DNA of 64,000 bases from Euleptes europaea. Taxonomy: Eukaryota > Chordata > Lepidosauria > Squamata > Sphaerodactylidae. Position numbers and translations under genes: made by a program. Under the pieces are notes generated by a model. It had not been told where the DNA came from. It did not search any database and saw only the letters and a list, made by a program, of their open reading frames with translations. Shown one piece after another: positions 55,720 through 64,000 of the stretch. Within the stretch, counting starts at the first letter, position 1. Each line of letters opens with the position of its first letter. Where the stretch lies: NCBI RefSeq assembly GCF_029931775.1, contig NC_079332.1, forward strand, positions 1,872,501 to 1,936,500. The letters run 5' to 3'.

Positions 55720-56830
55720 ATTTTTTGGCCATCTAGGATCCTGCTGTATAGCAGCTATACCCAAGTCTCTGAGACACAGTGTGAGTTTTCTTTAAACTTG
55801 TTTTGCATTCTGCCCTCAATATTTCATTTCATGCAATATTCAGTGATAATATAAGGATTGAAGGTTTCCTTGCAGCCTTTCTTAAATCCCGCCTGTTTGC
55901 CTCCTGGCCAGTTCTGGAGAACCACAAAAGTGGGCACTCTCCAGGCTCCCAGACAGGCATAGACCCCTTGCCAGCTGGTCTCCAGATGCCAAGATGCAAT
56001 ATGGAGTTGGCCGGCATTGCTTTCGAAGAAACCCCTGGCTTCCATCTCCTTCATATTAATTTCTCAATTAGCCTGGAGGTTTCACGCAAGGTGCAAGAGG
56101 GAGGGAGACCTGCTTGATCTCAGGTCCCTGAAACAAACACATCCTTTTCTCCACCTCAACAATGCACTATTGTGTTCCCACACACACACACACTACCCCC
56201 CCTTTCCAATCAGAACAAAACAGGTTGCAGTGATGGGAAATGGGGAGAACAAAAAGGTAATTTAGAAGGAGCTGCTCAGTAGCCAGAGCAGGCCCGAATG
56301 ACGTGACACCTGGTAACAGATAAGATCCCCGGAAGTTATCGACCTGTTTGGAACAACACAATATTTACTCAAAGGGGTCCAGAATTCCAGCACCGGTGTG
56401 GCTTCATTTTTCAGGGCACCAGGGGGGTGGTGGTGGCTGTGGGCAAAAGGCCTGCCCATATGATAGTTGCACCAAACCCATGTGGCTTTGTGCAAAGCAA
56501 ATGAAGAATCGGTGTGTTTAGCCTAGAGTACATGTGCATAGCCTCACACTGCTAGAACACCTTCCTAGTCCTCCCAGTCTGGGGGACCCAATGGCTTGGT
56601 AGAAACCAGATTTCAAGATGGCACCTAAGGCCACTGAAAAGAGAAAAGAGAAAACGCATAAAATGTGCATGTGCTTTGGGGGCAGCTACCAGTCTCCCTT
56701 TGAAAACGGGGAAGCCAGTGTTAAGCAGATATTTCCCCCTAAATTAATTTTTAGTGCACTTTTCCTCCAATGAGCTCTGAAGAAAGGAAGTGTGTTCACA
56801 CACAAATAAGTGTGTGCCAGCTGCCCAAAG
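55720..56830. other. SOX8-LMF1 spacer, nothing recognised
   Basis: No repeat or gene seen except a short (CA)n run near 56179. Confidence 0.45.
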
Positions 56831-56885
56831 TAGGGTTGCCAACTCTGGGTTGGGAAATTCCTGGAGATTTGGGAGTGGAGCCTGC
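56831..56885 (-). mobile_element. hAT-like MITE fragment (AGGGTTGCC family)
   Basis: TAGGGTTGCCAACTCTGGG and CCTGGAGATTTGG only. Confidence 0.7.
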
Positions 56886-57312
56886 GGAGCCAATGTAGTG
56901 TAGTGGTTAGAGTGTCGGACTAGGATCTGAGAGACCCAGGTTTGAATCCCCACTCTGCCAAGGAAACTCCTTGGGTAACCTTGGGCCGGTCACATGCCCT
57001 CAGCCTAGGGTTGCCAACCTTTAGGTACTAGCTGGAGATCTCCCGCTATTATAACGGATTTCCAGCCGATAGAGATCAGTTCACCGGGAGAGAGTGGCTG
57101 CTTTGGCAATTGGACTCTATGGTGTTGAAGTCCCTCCCCTCCCCCAAACCCCGCCCTCCCCAGGCTCTGCCCCCCAAAACCTCCCACCGGCGGCAAAGAG
57201 GGACCTGGCAACCCTGCCTCAGCCTAACCAGCCTCACAGGGTTGTTGGGAGGAGAAAATGGAGATGAGATCAATGTAAGACGCTTCGGGTCCTCCTTGGG
57301 GAGAAATGAAGA
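56886..57312 (+). mobile_element. SINE-C, split by a MITE
   Basis: Head AGCCAATGTAGTGTAGTGGT, TAGAGTGTCGGACTAGG and B-box-like GGTTTGAATCCCC at left, tail (CTCACAGGGTTGTTGGGAGG, GACGCTTCGGGTCC) at right of the MITE at 57006-57216. Confidence 0.9.
57006..57216 (+). mobile_element. hAT-like MITE (AGGGTTGCC family), complete with target duplication
   Basis: TAGGGTTGCCAACC at left, GGCAACCCTG at right, 211 bp, flanked by perfect CCTCAGCC repeats at 56998-57005 and 57217-57224. The 8-bp duplication plus the (C/T)AGGG ends point to the hAT superfamily. No coding capacity. The best copy of a family seen about ten times in this window. Confidence 0.92.
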
Positions 57313-57316
57313 CAAC

Positions 57317-57392
57317 AGAATCTTAGAGTTGGAAGGGACCACCAGGGTCATCTAGTCCAACCCCCTGCACAATGCAGGAAATTCACAACTAT
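57317..57392 (-). mobile_element. CR1-type LINE tail fragment
   Basis: CAGAATCTTAGAGTTGG to GCACAATGCAGGAAATTCAC. Confidence 0.88.
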
Positions 57393-57411
57393 ACAATCAG
57401 TAATTAATAAT

Positions 57412-57536
57412 TGGGTGTAATGCCATAGACTCTCCTTCCAAAGCACCCATTCCCTGCAGGGGGAACTGATCTCTGGACATCAGTTGTAATTCTGGGAGAT
57501 CTCCATTCCGCCCCCTCTAGGTTGACCACCCTACCC
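57412..57536 (-). mobile_element. hAT-like MITE fragment (AGGGTTGCC family)
   Basis: AATGCCATAGACTCTCC, GGGGGAACTGATCTCTGG and TTGACCACCCTA right end; left end missing. Confidence 0.65.
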
Positions 57537-57682
57537 AGGGCAGAATGGGGACTCGCACCCAGGGCTCCCAGCCCAACCACTTCTGCTAAACGCTGCTGTG
57601 CCAGCCTGGCACGACCCCCCCTCTTGCACCCTGAGCCCCCCTCCCCGAAAGGAACATGCTTTTACACATCCCGAATATATAT

Positions 57683-57806
57683 TAGGTGCTGTGGGACACA
57701 GGCAGGATGGTGCTGCTGCAGCCGTCTTGTTTGTGGGCTTCCTAGAGGCACCTGATTGGGCCCTGGGTGAACAGACTGCTGGACTTGATGGGCCTGGGTC
57801 TGATCC
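57683..57806 (+). mobile_element. CR1/L2-like LINE 3' end, first of a pair
   Basis: ATTAGGTGCTGTGGGACACA to CTGATCCAGCAGGGGTG; its TTCTTATG tail is replaced by the TTTC array. Confidence 0.85.
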
Positions 57807-57818
57807 AGCAGGGGTGTT

Positions 57819-57868
<50 letters not shown>

Positions 57869-57920
57869 TTTCTTCCTTTCTTCCTTCCTTCCTTCCTTCC
57901 TTCCTTCCTTCCTTCCTTTT
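57807..57920. repeat. (TTTC)n/(TTCC)n microsatellite
   Basis: About 15 TTTC units changing to TTCC units, sitting exactly at the end of a LINE tail. Confidence 0.97.
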
Positions 57921-57949
57921 TTATCTCCAGGATCAGAGGACCATGCTGA

Positions 57950-58109
57950 ATATATTAGGTGCGGTAGAACACAGGCAGGATGGTGCTGCTGCATTTGTCT
58001 TGTTTGGGGGCTTCCTAGAGGCCCCTAATTGGCCACCGTGTGAACAGACTGCTGGACTTGATGGGCCTGGGTCTGACCCAGCAGGGCTTTTCTTATGCTC
58101 TTACGAATA
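57950..58109 (+). mobile_element. CR1/L2-like LINE 3' end, second of a pair
   Basis: Same segment as 57683-57806 in the same orientation, ending CAGGGCTTTTCTTATGCTCT. Confidence 0.88.
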
Positions 58110-58240
58110 ATGCACTTCCAATCCACTTCCAATGCACATTAGCCCTTGCTTGCAAGGGGCTCTTGCCATTCCACCGCTGCAAAGTGCCCTGGAAGTCCAG
58201 CTGCAAAGTGCACACTGGAAATGGACTGAGAGAAAGCGGA
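58107..58240. repeat. repeat-derived segment upstream of LMF1, inverted relative of the 58666 MITE
   Basis: Shares CCAGCTGCAAAGTGCA (58197-58212) with the reverse complement at 58700-58715, plus CCAATCCACTTCCAATGC text. Diverged. Confidence 0.5.
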
Positions 58241-58249
58241 TTGCAAGCG

Positions 58250-58620
58250 CCTCATTTATTGGGCATGTGCGGCACGGCGCAGCAGCCCGGGGAGCAGGAG
58301 CGCGCGCAGAGGGAAGGCGGCGCGCGCGCCTGCGCCCTCTCCGCCGGCCGCGCGCTCGCTCCTCCTCCCCTCCCCTCCCCTTGGCTTGCGTGGCTCTAGC
58401 ATGGCTTCGAGCGGCGGGGGGCTGCGGCGGCGGCGCGGGGGGCAGGCGGAGGAGGAGGAGGAGGGGGGCGAGGCTCCTGGCCAGCCCCAGGCCCCTCCAG
58501 GCCAGCCCCTGCGCCCGGGCACCTTCTGGCTGACGCGCCTGGCTCTCCTGCGCGCCACCGCCGCCCTGTACTGTGAGTGCTCGGGAGGCAGGGGAGGGCA
58601 GGGGGCAGCACCTTTCTCCA
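58250..58620 (+). promoter_or_regulatory. LMF1: LMF1 CpG-rich promoter and first exon region
   Basis: GC- and CpG-dense block (CGCGCGCC runs, CCTCCCC runs) covering the LMF1 start codon and about 150 bp upstream. No TATA box is seen. A pyrimidine-rich stretch lies about 15-45 bp before the ATG. The CpG density drops sharply into a repeat-derived segment upstream (58107-58240) and a MITE downstream (58666-58804), so the island is bounded on both sides by related mobile DNA. Confidence 0.6.
58401..58572 (+). CDS. LMF1: LMF1 coding exon 1 (lipase maturation factor 1, N-terminus)
   Basis: First coding exon of lipase maturation factor 1, an endoplasmic reticulum membrane protein needed for folding and assembly of lipoprotein lipase, hepatic lipase and endothelial lipase. 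It encodes residues 1-57 and one base of codon 58. A low-complexity cytosolic N-terminus (Arg run 9-12, Glu run 17-21, Pro/Gln-rich) leads to GTFWLTRLALLRATAALY, the start of the first membrane segment, matching human GTFWLTRIVLLKALAFVY as I recall it. The start codon has A at -3 and G at +4. The donor is T followed by GTGAGT (phase 1). The exon is CpG-rich. A long antisense open frame here is a composition artefact. Confidence 0.93.
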
Positions 58621-58665
58621 CCCCCCCCACCCACCCACCCCAGCCTTTGCAAAGGAGCATAATGT

Positions 58666-58804
58666 GCGCTTTCACGCATCCTGCATGTTGCACTCCCCAT
58701 GCACTTTGCAGCTGGGTTTTCCTGCAAAGTCCACTCGCAAACCATCATTAAAGGGCATTGAAAGTGGATTGAAAAAATGCAACATTCCGGAAGTGTGAAA
58801 GCGC
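58666..58804. mobile_element. MITE with GCGCTTTCAC ends, just downstream of LMF1 exon 1
   Basis: Perfect 10-bp terminal inverted repeats GCGCTTTCAC (58666-58675) and GTGAAAGCGC (58795-58804). It starts 94 bp after the LMF1 exon 1 donor and abuts a CR1 tail. Confidence 0.75.
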
Positions 58805-58805
58805 C

Positions 58806-59153
58806 CCCATAATAGAGTTGGAAGGGACCACCAGGGTCATCTAGTCCAACCCCCCTGCACAACGCAGGGAATTCTCAACTACCTTCCCCCTCCACACACC
58901 CCCAGTGACCCACACTCCACGCCCAGAAGATGTCCAAGGTGCCCTCCCTCTCATCATCTAAGGGCACAGAATCAGCATTGCTGACAGGTGGCCATCTAGC
59001 CTCTCTCTCGTCGTCTGCCTAAGGTCATAGAATCAGCATGGCTGACAGATGGCCATCTAGCCTCTGCTTCAAAACCTCCAGGGAAGGAGAGCCCACCACC
59101 TCCCGAGGAAGCCTGTTCCACCGAGGAACCGCTCTAACTGTTAGAAAATTCAA
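58806..59153 (-). mobile_element. CR1-type LINE 3' end with internal tandem duplication
   Basis: Minus-strand copy in LMF1 intron 1. A block of about 65 bp containing AGAATCAGCAT and GGCCATCTAGCCTCT occurs twice in tandem (about 58945-59068). Confidence 0.9.
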
Positions 59154-59402
59154 TATGGAGTCCTGGGGGGCATCAAACGTCGTCCTGCTTACGCGCAGCT
59201 GACCCTCAGTTTTTGCAAAGTTTTGCAAGCAGATCACCTCGCCCCCATTTTCTAAAAACACTTGGCAAGGATAGGTGTCAGGGGGCCCCCCATGACGCTT
59301 CACGGCTACCAGGTTGGGGACATCAGATACTAGGGAGCAAGTCCCACTGAATCTGCAGACCTGTAGGATTGCACTGTTAACCCGGTTTAAGAACATTCAG
59401 AG

Positions 59403-59603
59403 GGTAGCCGTATCGGTTTGCAGTGGGATGCGTAGGTTCAAGTCCACCCGCACCTTAGAGACACGATTTCCAGGGCGCTACCTTTTTGAGAAGTCAAAGC
59501 TTCGCTAAATCTGACGAAGGGAGCTTTGACTCTTGAAAGCTTATACCTTGGAAATCCTGCTAGTTTCTAAGGTGCTTTTGGACTCGAATCTAACTGTTCC
59601 ACT
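59403..59603 (+). repeat. unassigned dispersed repeat, best copy
   Basis: Contains GAAGTCAAAGCTTCGC, then TCTGACGAAGGGAGCTTTGA, an imperfect local hairpin, and GTTTCTAAGGTGCTTTTGGA. Same kind as 867-1035 and 51217-51345. Confidence 0.6.
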
Positions 59604-62600
59604 GTTACCCAGTGACCCATGTGGACTTAATGAGGCAGGATTCTCAAATGTGTTTACGCTGATATTAACATACATGATATTAACAAGGGTAACTTCACAT
59701 GTTAGGGTTTCTGCCAAAAATATCCATTCAATGCAACTGTTTCTGGTAGCAAGCACACATCATAACCCCTAACCCAATCAATATGGAGTCCTGGGGGGGC
59801 ATGCATAACTTATGAACCCAACTGGTGTCAGGGAAGGACAGGATATAAGTTGACTAAAATATAATTTTTTTAAAAAAACTGCAGCCTTAACACATGGTCC
59901 TTCTCAAACAGAATACTGTTATGTTGGGGGAAATGTAGGCCCTAAAATCATACGTCATGGATTCCAAACCAGAGACCTGGCAGGCCTTCTTCCCTGTTCT
60001 GTGTCCTGTCTAAAGGGGAAAAAATTGTAATTATTAAAATATTTATAAATCATCTTCCCCCCCTCAGACTCAAGGCAGTGCAAAGAACGAAAGTCCTGCA
60101 ATACTAAAAAGTGCTGAAAGAACTTTTAGAACTTGTTATTTAATGCTCGCGAGTGACTTGCATTTTAGGCTGAAAATAGAGTTGCCTCTTTTGTTTTGTT
60201 TTTGCAAAATAAATGCAAGTACACTGCAGTGGTATTTGGGCTTCCAGCTTTGATAAAAAAAAACGCAGAGTCTGTGCTTGTTTATTTCTCAAGCTCCCGA
60301 CTCATGAATGCCTCTGTTTGTAAGACCAATAGTTCGTACCTAAATTTGGGGGCTTGTGTCTTGGGTGCAAAATAGTCGCTCCCCACCCAATACTGCAGGT
60401 ACATATCTTGGGGGGGGGGGAGAGAGAGGAAGATGCGGCTTGCTATTGCACATCAAGTTTTGTGCCATCTGGTAAATGCCTCTGCTTTGTTTGGTCTTCA
60501 GGTGTGAGCTAAGACGAATTTAAAGAAAAGGGGGTGAAAAAGAAGCAGGTTTGGGATTTCGCGTCTTTGAATCTTCACCGAGCGTGAAGAATGGAAGTTT
60601 CCCCTCTTTGTACCATGACAAGCTGGGGAAGATGAGCCAGGAAGTGGGGTCACGTCCCGTGACTCTGGGTTGTTGAAACTCGACCCTTTTGTGCATGCTA
60701 TATTGGGTCTCTGGCCCCACAGATGAGCTATGTGTCGTTGTGGGCCTGCTGACTCCAGACGCTGGCCAATACTCTTTCCCCCATTTTCTGAATTAGATGA
60801 CCGCCTCTACCTGCCATTGGGCACACAGGATCCTGCTAGTGAGTTCTACACCTTGGTGCCTGACCATTCTCCCTGGGCTGAAGGATGTGGCCTCAACATT
60901 TCCTAGCTGCCATGGGGCTGCCCCAGAGGGTTGCTGGCCCTGGTCAAAGAGCAGGTCACACCTTTGAGCTGGTGTTTGCTGTCAGGCAAGGGGGATGTCG
61001 ATTGACAATTTCTTTGTCGTGGACAGATGCGGGCTGGAGGAGAGTTAATAAACCGGAGCTCAACTCAGACAGGATGGGAGGTGTGGTCAGAAGGGACTTG
61101 TGTGGGACAGGATGGTGTAGAAGGAATTGCGTTTTCCCTCAGGCCTGGTGTAGAAGGAATTGCATTTTCCCTCCATACGGCCAAGGTTTACACGTTGGGT
61201 GAGCTCTCTGGTTTGGGCTTAGTTTTGGCTACACCTGTAGCAAATGTGCCTTGATACAGGTTCTACCAACTCGTACCAAGTGCACCTTTTCTGGGAGAGG
61301 GGCTACCTTTGGACAGCCACCTGTGCCACATAAAAGTCCAGGTTTCTGTAAAGTGCTTTTATTTGAAACTGCCTCCGTTGATATCTTGGGAGCGTCACGG
61401 GTTCCAAATATTGCAGTGGGGCCACTGAAAGGATAGACCCCTGCAAACTTTTTATTACCCTCACGTAGTGGGAACAATGTTGGCTTCTAGAAGGTTTCCA
61501 GGCACAATTCCTGGGGCTGATTTTGACCTATAACCCACTAACCAGTTTGGGCCTGGGGGAATTGAAGGATTCCCTTCTCTGATACAAGCACCTGCCTTTC
61601 CTTCCAGTACTTCTCCCTACTATCAAGGGTGAGGCAGATGGTGACCAGGGGCCCTTCTTGGTGTTGGCCCCTGGAATACTCTTTCCTTCGTAGTTACCCG
61701 GCATCTAGACGCCCTCAGCAAAGATGCCATGCAAAGGCTTTTCAGTTTCATCAGACTCCTAAAAGATTATTTTGCTGTGCTGCGCTTGGGTTTTGTGGAC
61801 TGTTTTTCAGTTTTATTTATTTTTTATTTATGTTAGTTTGCACAGTGCTTCTTTCTTAAAGCGTATCTTTACCTTTTATCATCGTTTTGTTTTCGCGAGC
61901 TGCTTTGAGTCGATTGTTTATTTGGAGAAGCGGGACCAAAATATTTGTAAAGACCAAGCGGCAGCTTGGGTAGTTTTATAACAACGATAAAAGGAATTCA
62001 AGGAAGGGATCGGTTGCATTTTGCCTGTGCATGCAGAGAGAAGCTGTTCTAGGTTCAAGTGCAGCTTTTAGTGAAAAGACCCTCATTTGATGATACTTTT
62101 ATTGGGGGTGGGCTGCAGCGTAGCCTCATCCTGGACTATTTGGGAAGTGGTCAGATGTCTTCTGGCAGTTTGGGAATGACAGAAACGCTTACTTTAGAAT
62201 TGGAACCTCTTTGGCTTGGCCCAGTATGGAATCTGTCAATAGCTCTTTCTTTCCTGCCAACCTCAGCCTGGTATTCCTTATGTCCCTGTACAAATAGAGC
62301 ATGTGCTTCTTTTACTCCAGTTTTGGTAGGGTATATATATATTTATATATTCCCACTAATTCACTCACCCCTTGTTTATCTTTGCAAACCGGCCAGAGGT
62401 CTAATTTGGACTCCTTTAGCGCTGATGAGCGGTTTAGGCGGCAGGGCAGCAATTTTGAGGTGAAGTTTGATTAGCACTTTAAGAAAAGCTTCCCAGCAAA
62501 TTGCAATTTTAATCAAGGTAAACGAGATTGCGGACGGTTCTCTCCTTCCCACCACCTTGAAGGAAGAGACTTTTTAATTTTTTTATCTAAGGTGGGGATA

Positions 62601-63091
62601 TTAAATGGGTGTGTTATAAAGTCTGGGTGTATGTGTGCCGGGGGGAGCTTGTGCTAGTAAATAGCTGCCTGCTTGTTCGCCCATGGCTTAGTTGCATCTT
62701 GGCCTAGTAGGAAGTTGAATAGCAAGAGGCAAGTCCAGGGTTCAGTTGCTCTGTCGTTTCCTTTTTGGGGGGGGTTCTGCGTACAGATGTGCAAAGACAC
62801 CGTTTTTGGTTTTCTTTCCCTGTTCACTTGCTGCTGGGTTCCTTTGAATTTTGGCCATTTTCCTTGTGGGCAACTCCTAGTTCGTTTATTGCTCGTTGCC
62901 AGTTTATCTGTGCACCGTTTCATTCAAAAATTACTTTCTGAGATTGTGTCATGGGGGAAATGTCGATGTGAGATAGAGTGCAAATAAAGAATCACCAGTT
63001 TGATTTGCACAAAGGGAAAAAGCGAAAATGAAACTTCTATATTCTGGTACCCAAACTGGAATCTTCAAGACAACTCTGGGCAGTGGATGTG

Positions 63092-63500
63092 AACATACGA
63101 ACATTAGAACATAAGAAAAGCCCTGCTGGATCAGACCAAGGCCCATCAAGTCCAGCAGTCTGTTCACACAGTGGCCAACCAGGTGTCTTGAGAAAGCCCA
63201 CAAACAAAATGACTGCAGCAGCATTATCCTGCCTGTGTTCCACAGCACCTGATATAAAAGTCATGCTCCTCTGATACTAGAGAGATCTTCATGCTCAAAA
63301 TATTTGGTCATATGAGCGTAATAATAAAGGATACTAGAGAGAATAGGTATGCATCATGACTAGTAGCCACTCTGACTAGTAGCCATGGATAGCCCCATCC
63401 TCCACGAACATGTCCGCTCCCCTCTTAAAGCCTTCCAAGTTGGCAGCCATCACCACATCCTGGGGGAGGGAGTTCCACAATTCCACTGCGTAGCATTGCC
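63092..63500 (-). mobile_element. CR1/L2-like LINE 3' end directly upstream of LMF1 exon 2
   Basis: Minus-strand copy with CATAAGAAAAGCCCTGCTGG, the GCAGTCTGTTCACACAGTGG block, and the ORF2 end (AVELWNSLPQDVVMAANLEG). Its edge lies only about 0.1 kb before the LMF1 exon 2 acceptor. Confidence 0.88.
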
Positions 63501-63608
63501 TCCGCTCTGCTGCTCTTGCTTCGTTTGACATGTCTTTTAAGTTGACCGTTTGGGTTAAAATATCCTGAATCATTCACGTTTTCCTTTTTAAATTTCCCCC
63601 CCACGCAG

Positions 63609-63918
63609 TTGTCGCTTTTTTGGTGGCTTACCACCAAAACAAGCCGCTGGTCGGTGAGAAGGGCCTTTTGCCTGCCAAGCTGTACTTGGAGAACGTCAAG
63701 GCCTACTTCAAAGGGAAGACGAACTTGGAGGCCGTCAGCTATGCCCCGACTCTCCTCTGGTTCCTGGACTGGTCTAGCATGGACGGCATCCTGGATGGCT
63801 TCGCGCTGGCTGGCTTGGGGATCTCAGTGTTCATCTTGGTCACCGGCTGTGCCAACATGATTCTCATGACTGCCCTGTGGGCTCTCTACCTCTCGCTGAT
63901 TAACGTCGGACAGATCTG
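63609..63918 (+). CDS. LMF1: LMF1 coding exon 2 (gene continues beyond window)
   Basis: Second coding exon, 310 bp, residues 58-160 plus two bases of codon 161. It follows a pyrimidine-rich CCCCCCCACGCAG acceptor and ends in TG before GTGAGT. Joining exon 1 gives Y-F-V-A-F-L-V-A-Y-H-Q-N-K, which parallels human YFVAFLVAFHQNK as I recall it. The first membrane segment therefore spans the intron. Then follow GLLPAKLYLENVKAYF, the SYAPTLLWFLDWS motif, and a long hydrophobic stretch (about 128-156, containing TGCANMILMTALWALYLSL) for the next membrane segments. Frame and phase continue correctly (482 coding bases so far). The C-terminal lipase-interacting region lies outside the window. Confidence 0.95.
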
Positions 63919-64000
63919 GTGAGTTCGTTAGCCTTACCTGTAGAACCTGAACATTGTGCCCCCGTGTCCCAAGAGGCGCGAGGCTCTGCAGGGTGGAATT

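Larger units (their letters stand above)
58573..63608 (+). other. LMF1: LMF1 intron 1
   Basis: About 5.0 kb, GTGAGT donor to CGCAG acceptor. It holds a MITE (58666-58804), a minus-strand CR1 end (58806-59153), a dispersed repeat (59403-59603) and a LINE 3' end just before exon 2 (63092-63500). From 59610 to 63090 I see no gene and no repeat that I can name; open frames there are short and without family resemblance. Confidence 0.85.

Noticed and set aside
58101-58862. 253-codon minus-strand open frame opposite LMF1 exon 1
   Set aside because: Crosses a MITE, a CpG island and a CR1 tail; composition artefact.

Overview
The window is vertebrate nuclear DNA, almost certainly from a squamate reptile. 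The support is a complete SINE with a Sauria-type (tRNA head, BovB-like tail) structure, many CR1-type LINE 3' ends, a 5S rRNA-derived SINE, and two host genes whose proteins read closely like SOX8 and LMF1. A gecko is a guess from the overall repeat flavour and cannot be proved here. There is no sign of prokaryotic DNA, operons or CRISPR.

Genes. SOX8 lies on the minus strand in three coding exons (51897-51479, 42036-41798, 39599-38860). The splice sites and phases fit and give a 465-residue SoxE protein. LMF1 lies on the plus strand; only its first two coding exons are present (58401-58572 and 63609-63918) and the gene runs off the right edge. The genes are head to head with about 6.5 kb between start codons, the same divergent arrangement as in human. 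Each has a CpG-rich first exon.

Layout. 1-36 kb is the non-coding flank downstream of SOX8. It holds SINEs, LINE tails, MITEs and AAAG microsatellites, with islands of repeat-poor DNA that may be regulatory. 36-38.9 kb is AT-rich and includes the probable SOX8 3' UTR. 38.9-51.9 kb is SOX8: intron 2 carries a SINE, and intron 1 carries a LINE ORF2 relic, a 5S-derived SINE, other SINEs and a hAT-like relic. 52.1-53.8 kb, directly behind the SOX8 promoter, is a ten-unit head-to-tail array of tRNA-Ala-like SINEs. 53.8-58.2 kb is repeat-rich spacer, and 58.4-64 kb is the start of LMF1.

Most worth a second look: (1) the SINE array between the two divergent promoters, with short (about 142 bp) and long (about 236 bp) units; (2) the same dimer junction at two unlinked loci; (3) a MITE with hAT-like 8-bp target duplications, one copy dated by insertion into a SINE; (4) a hammerhead-like core in a Penelope-like repeat tail; (5) repeat-poor islands with SOX-type motifs near SOX8; (6) a (CT)n microsatellite serving as the polypyrimidine tract of a SOX8 splice acceptor. 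I found no wholly new gene system.
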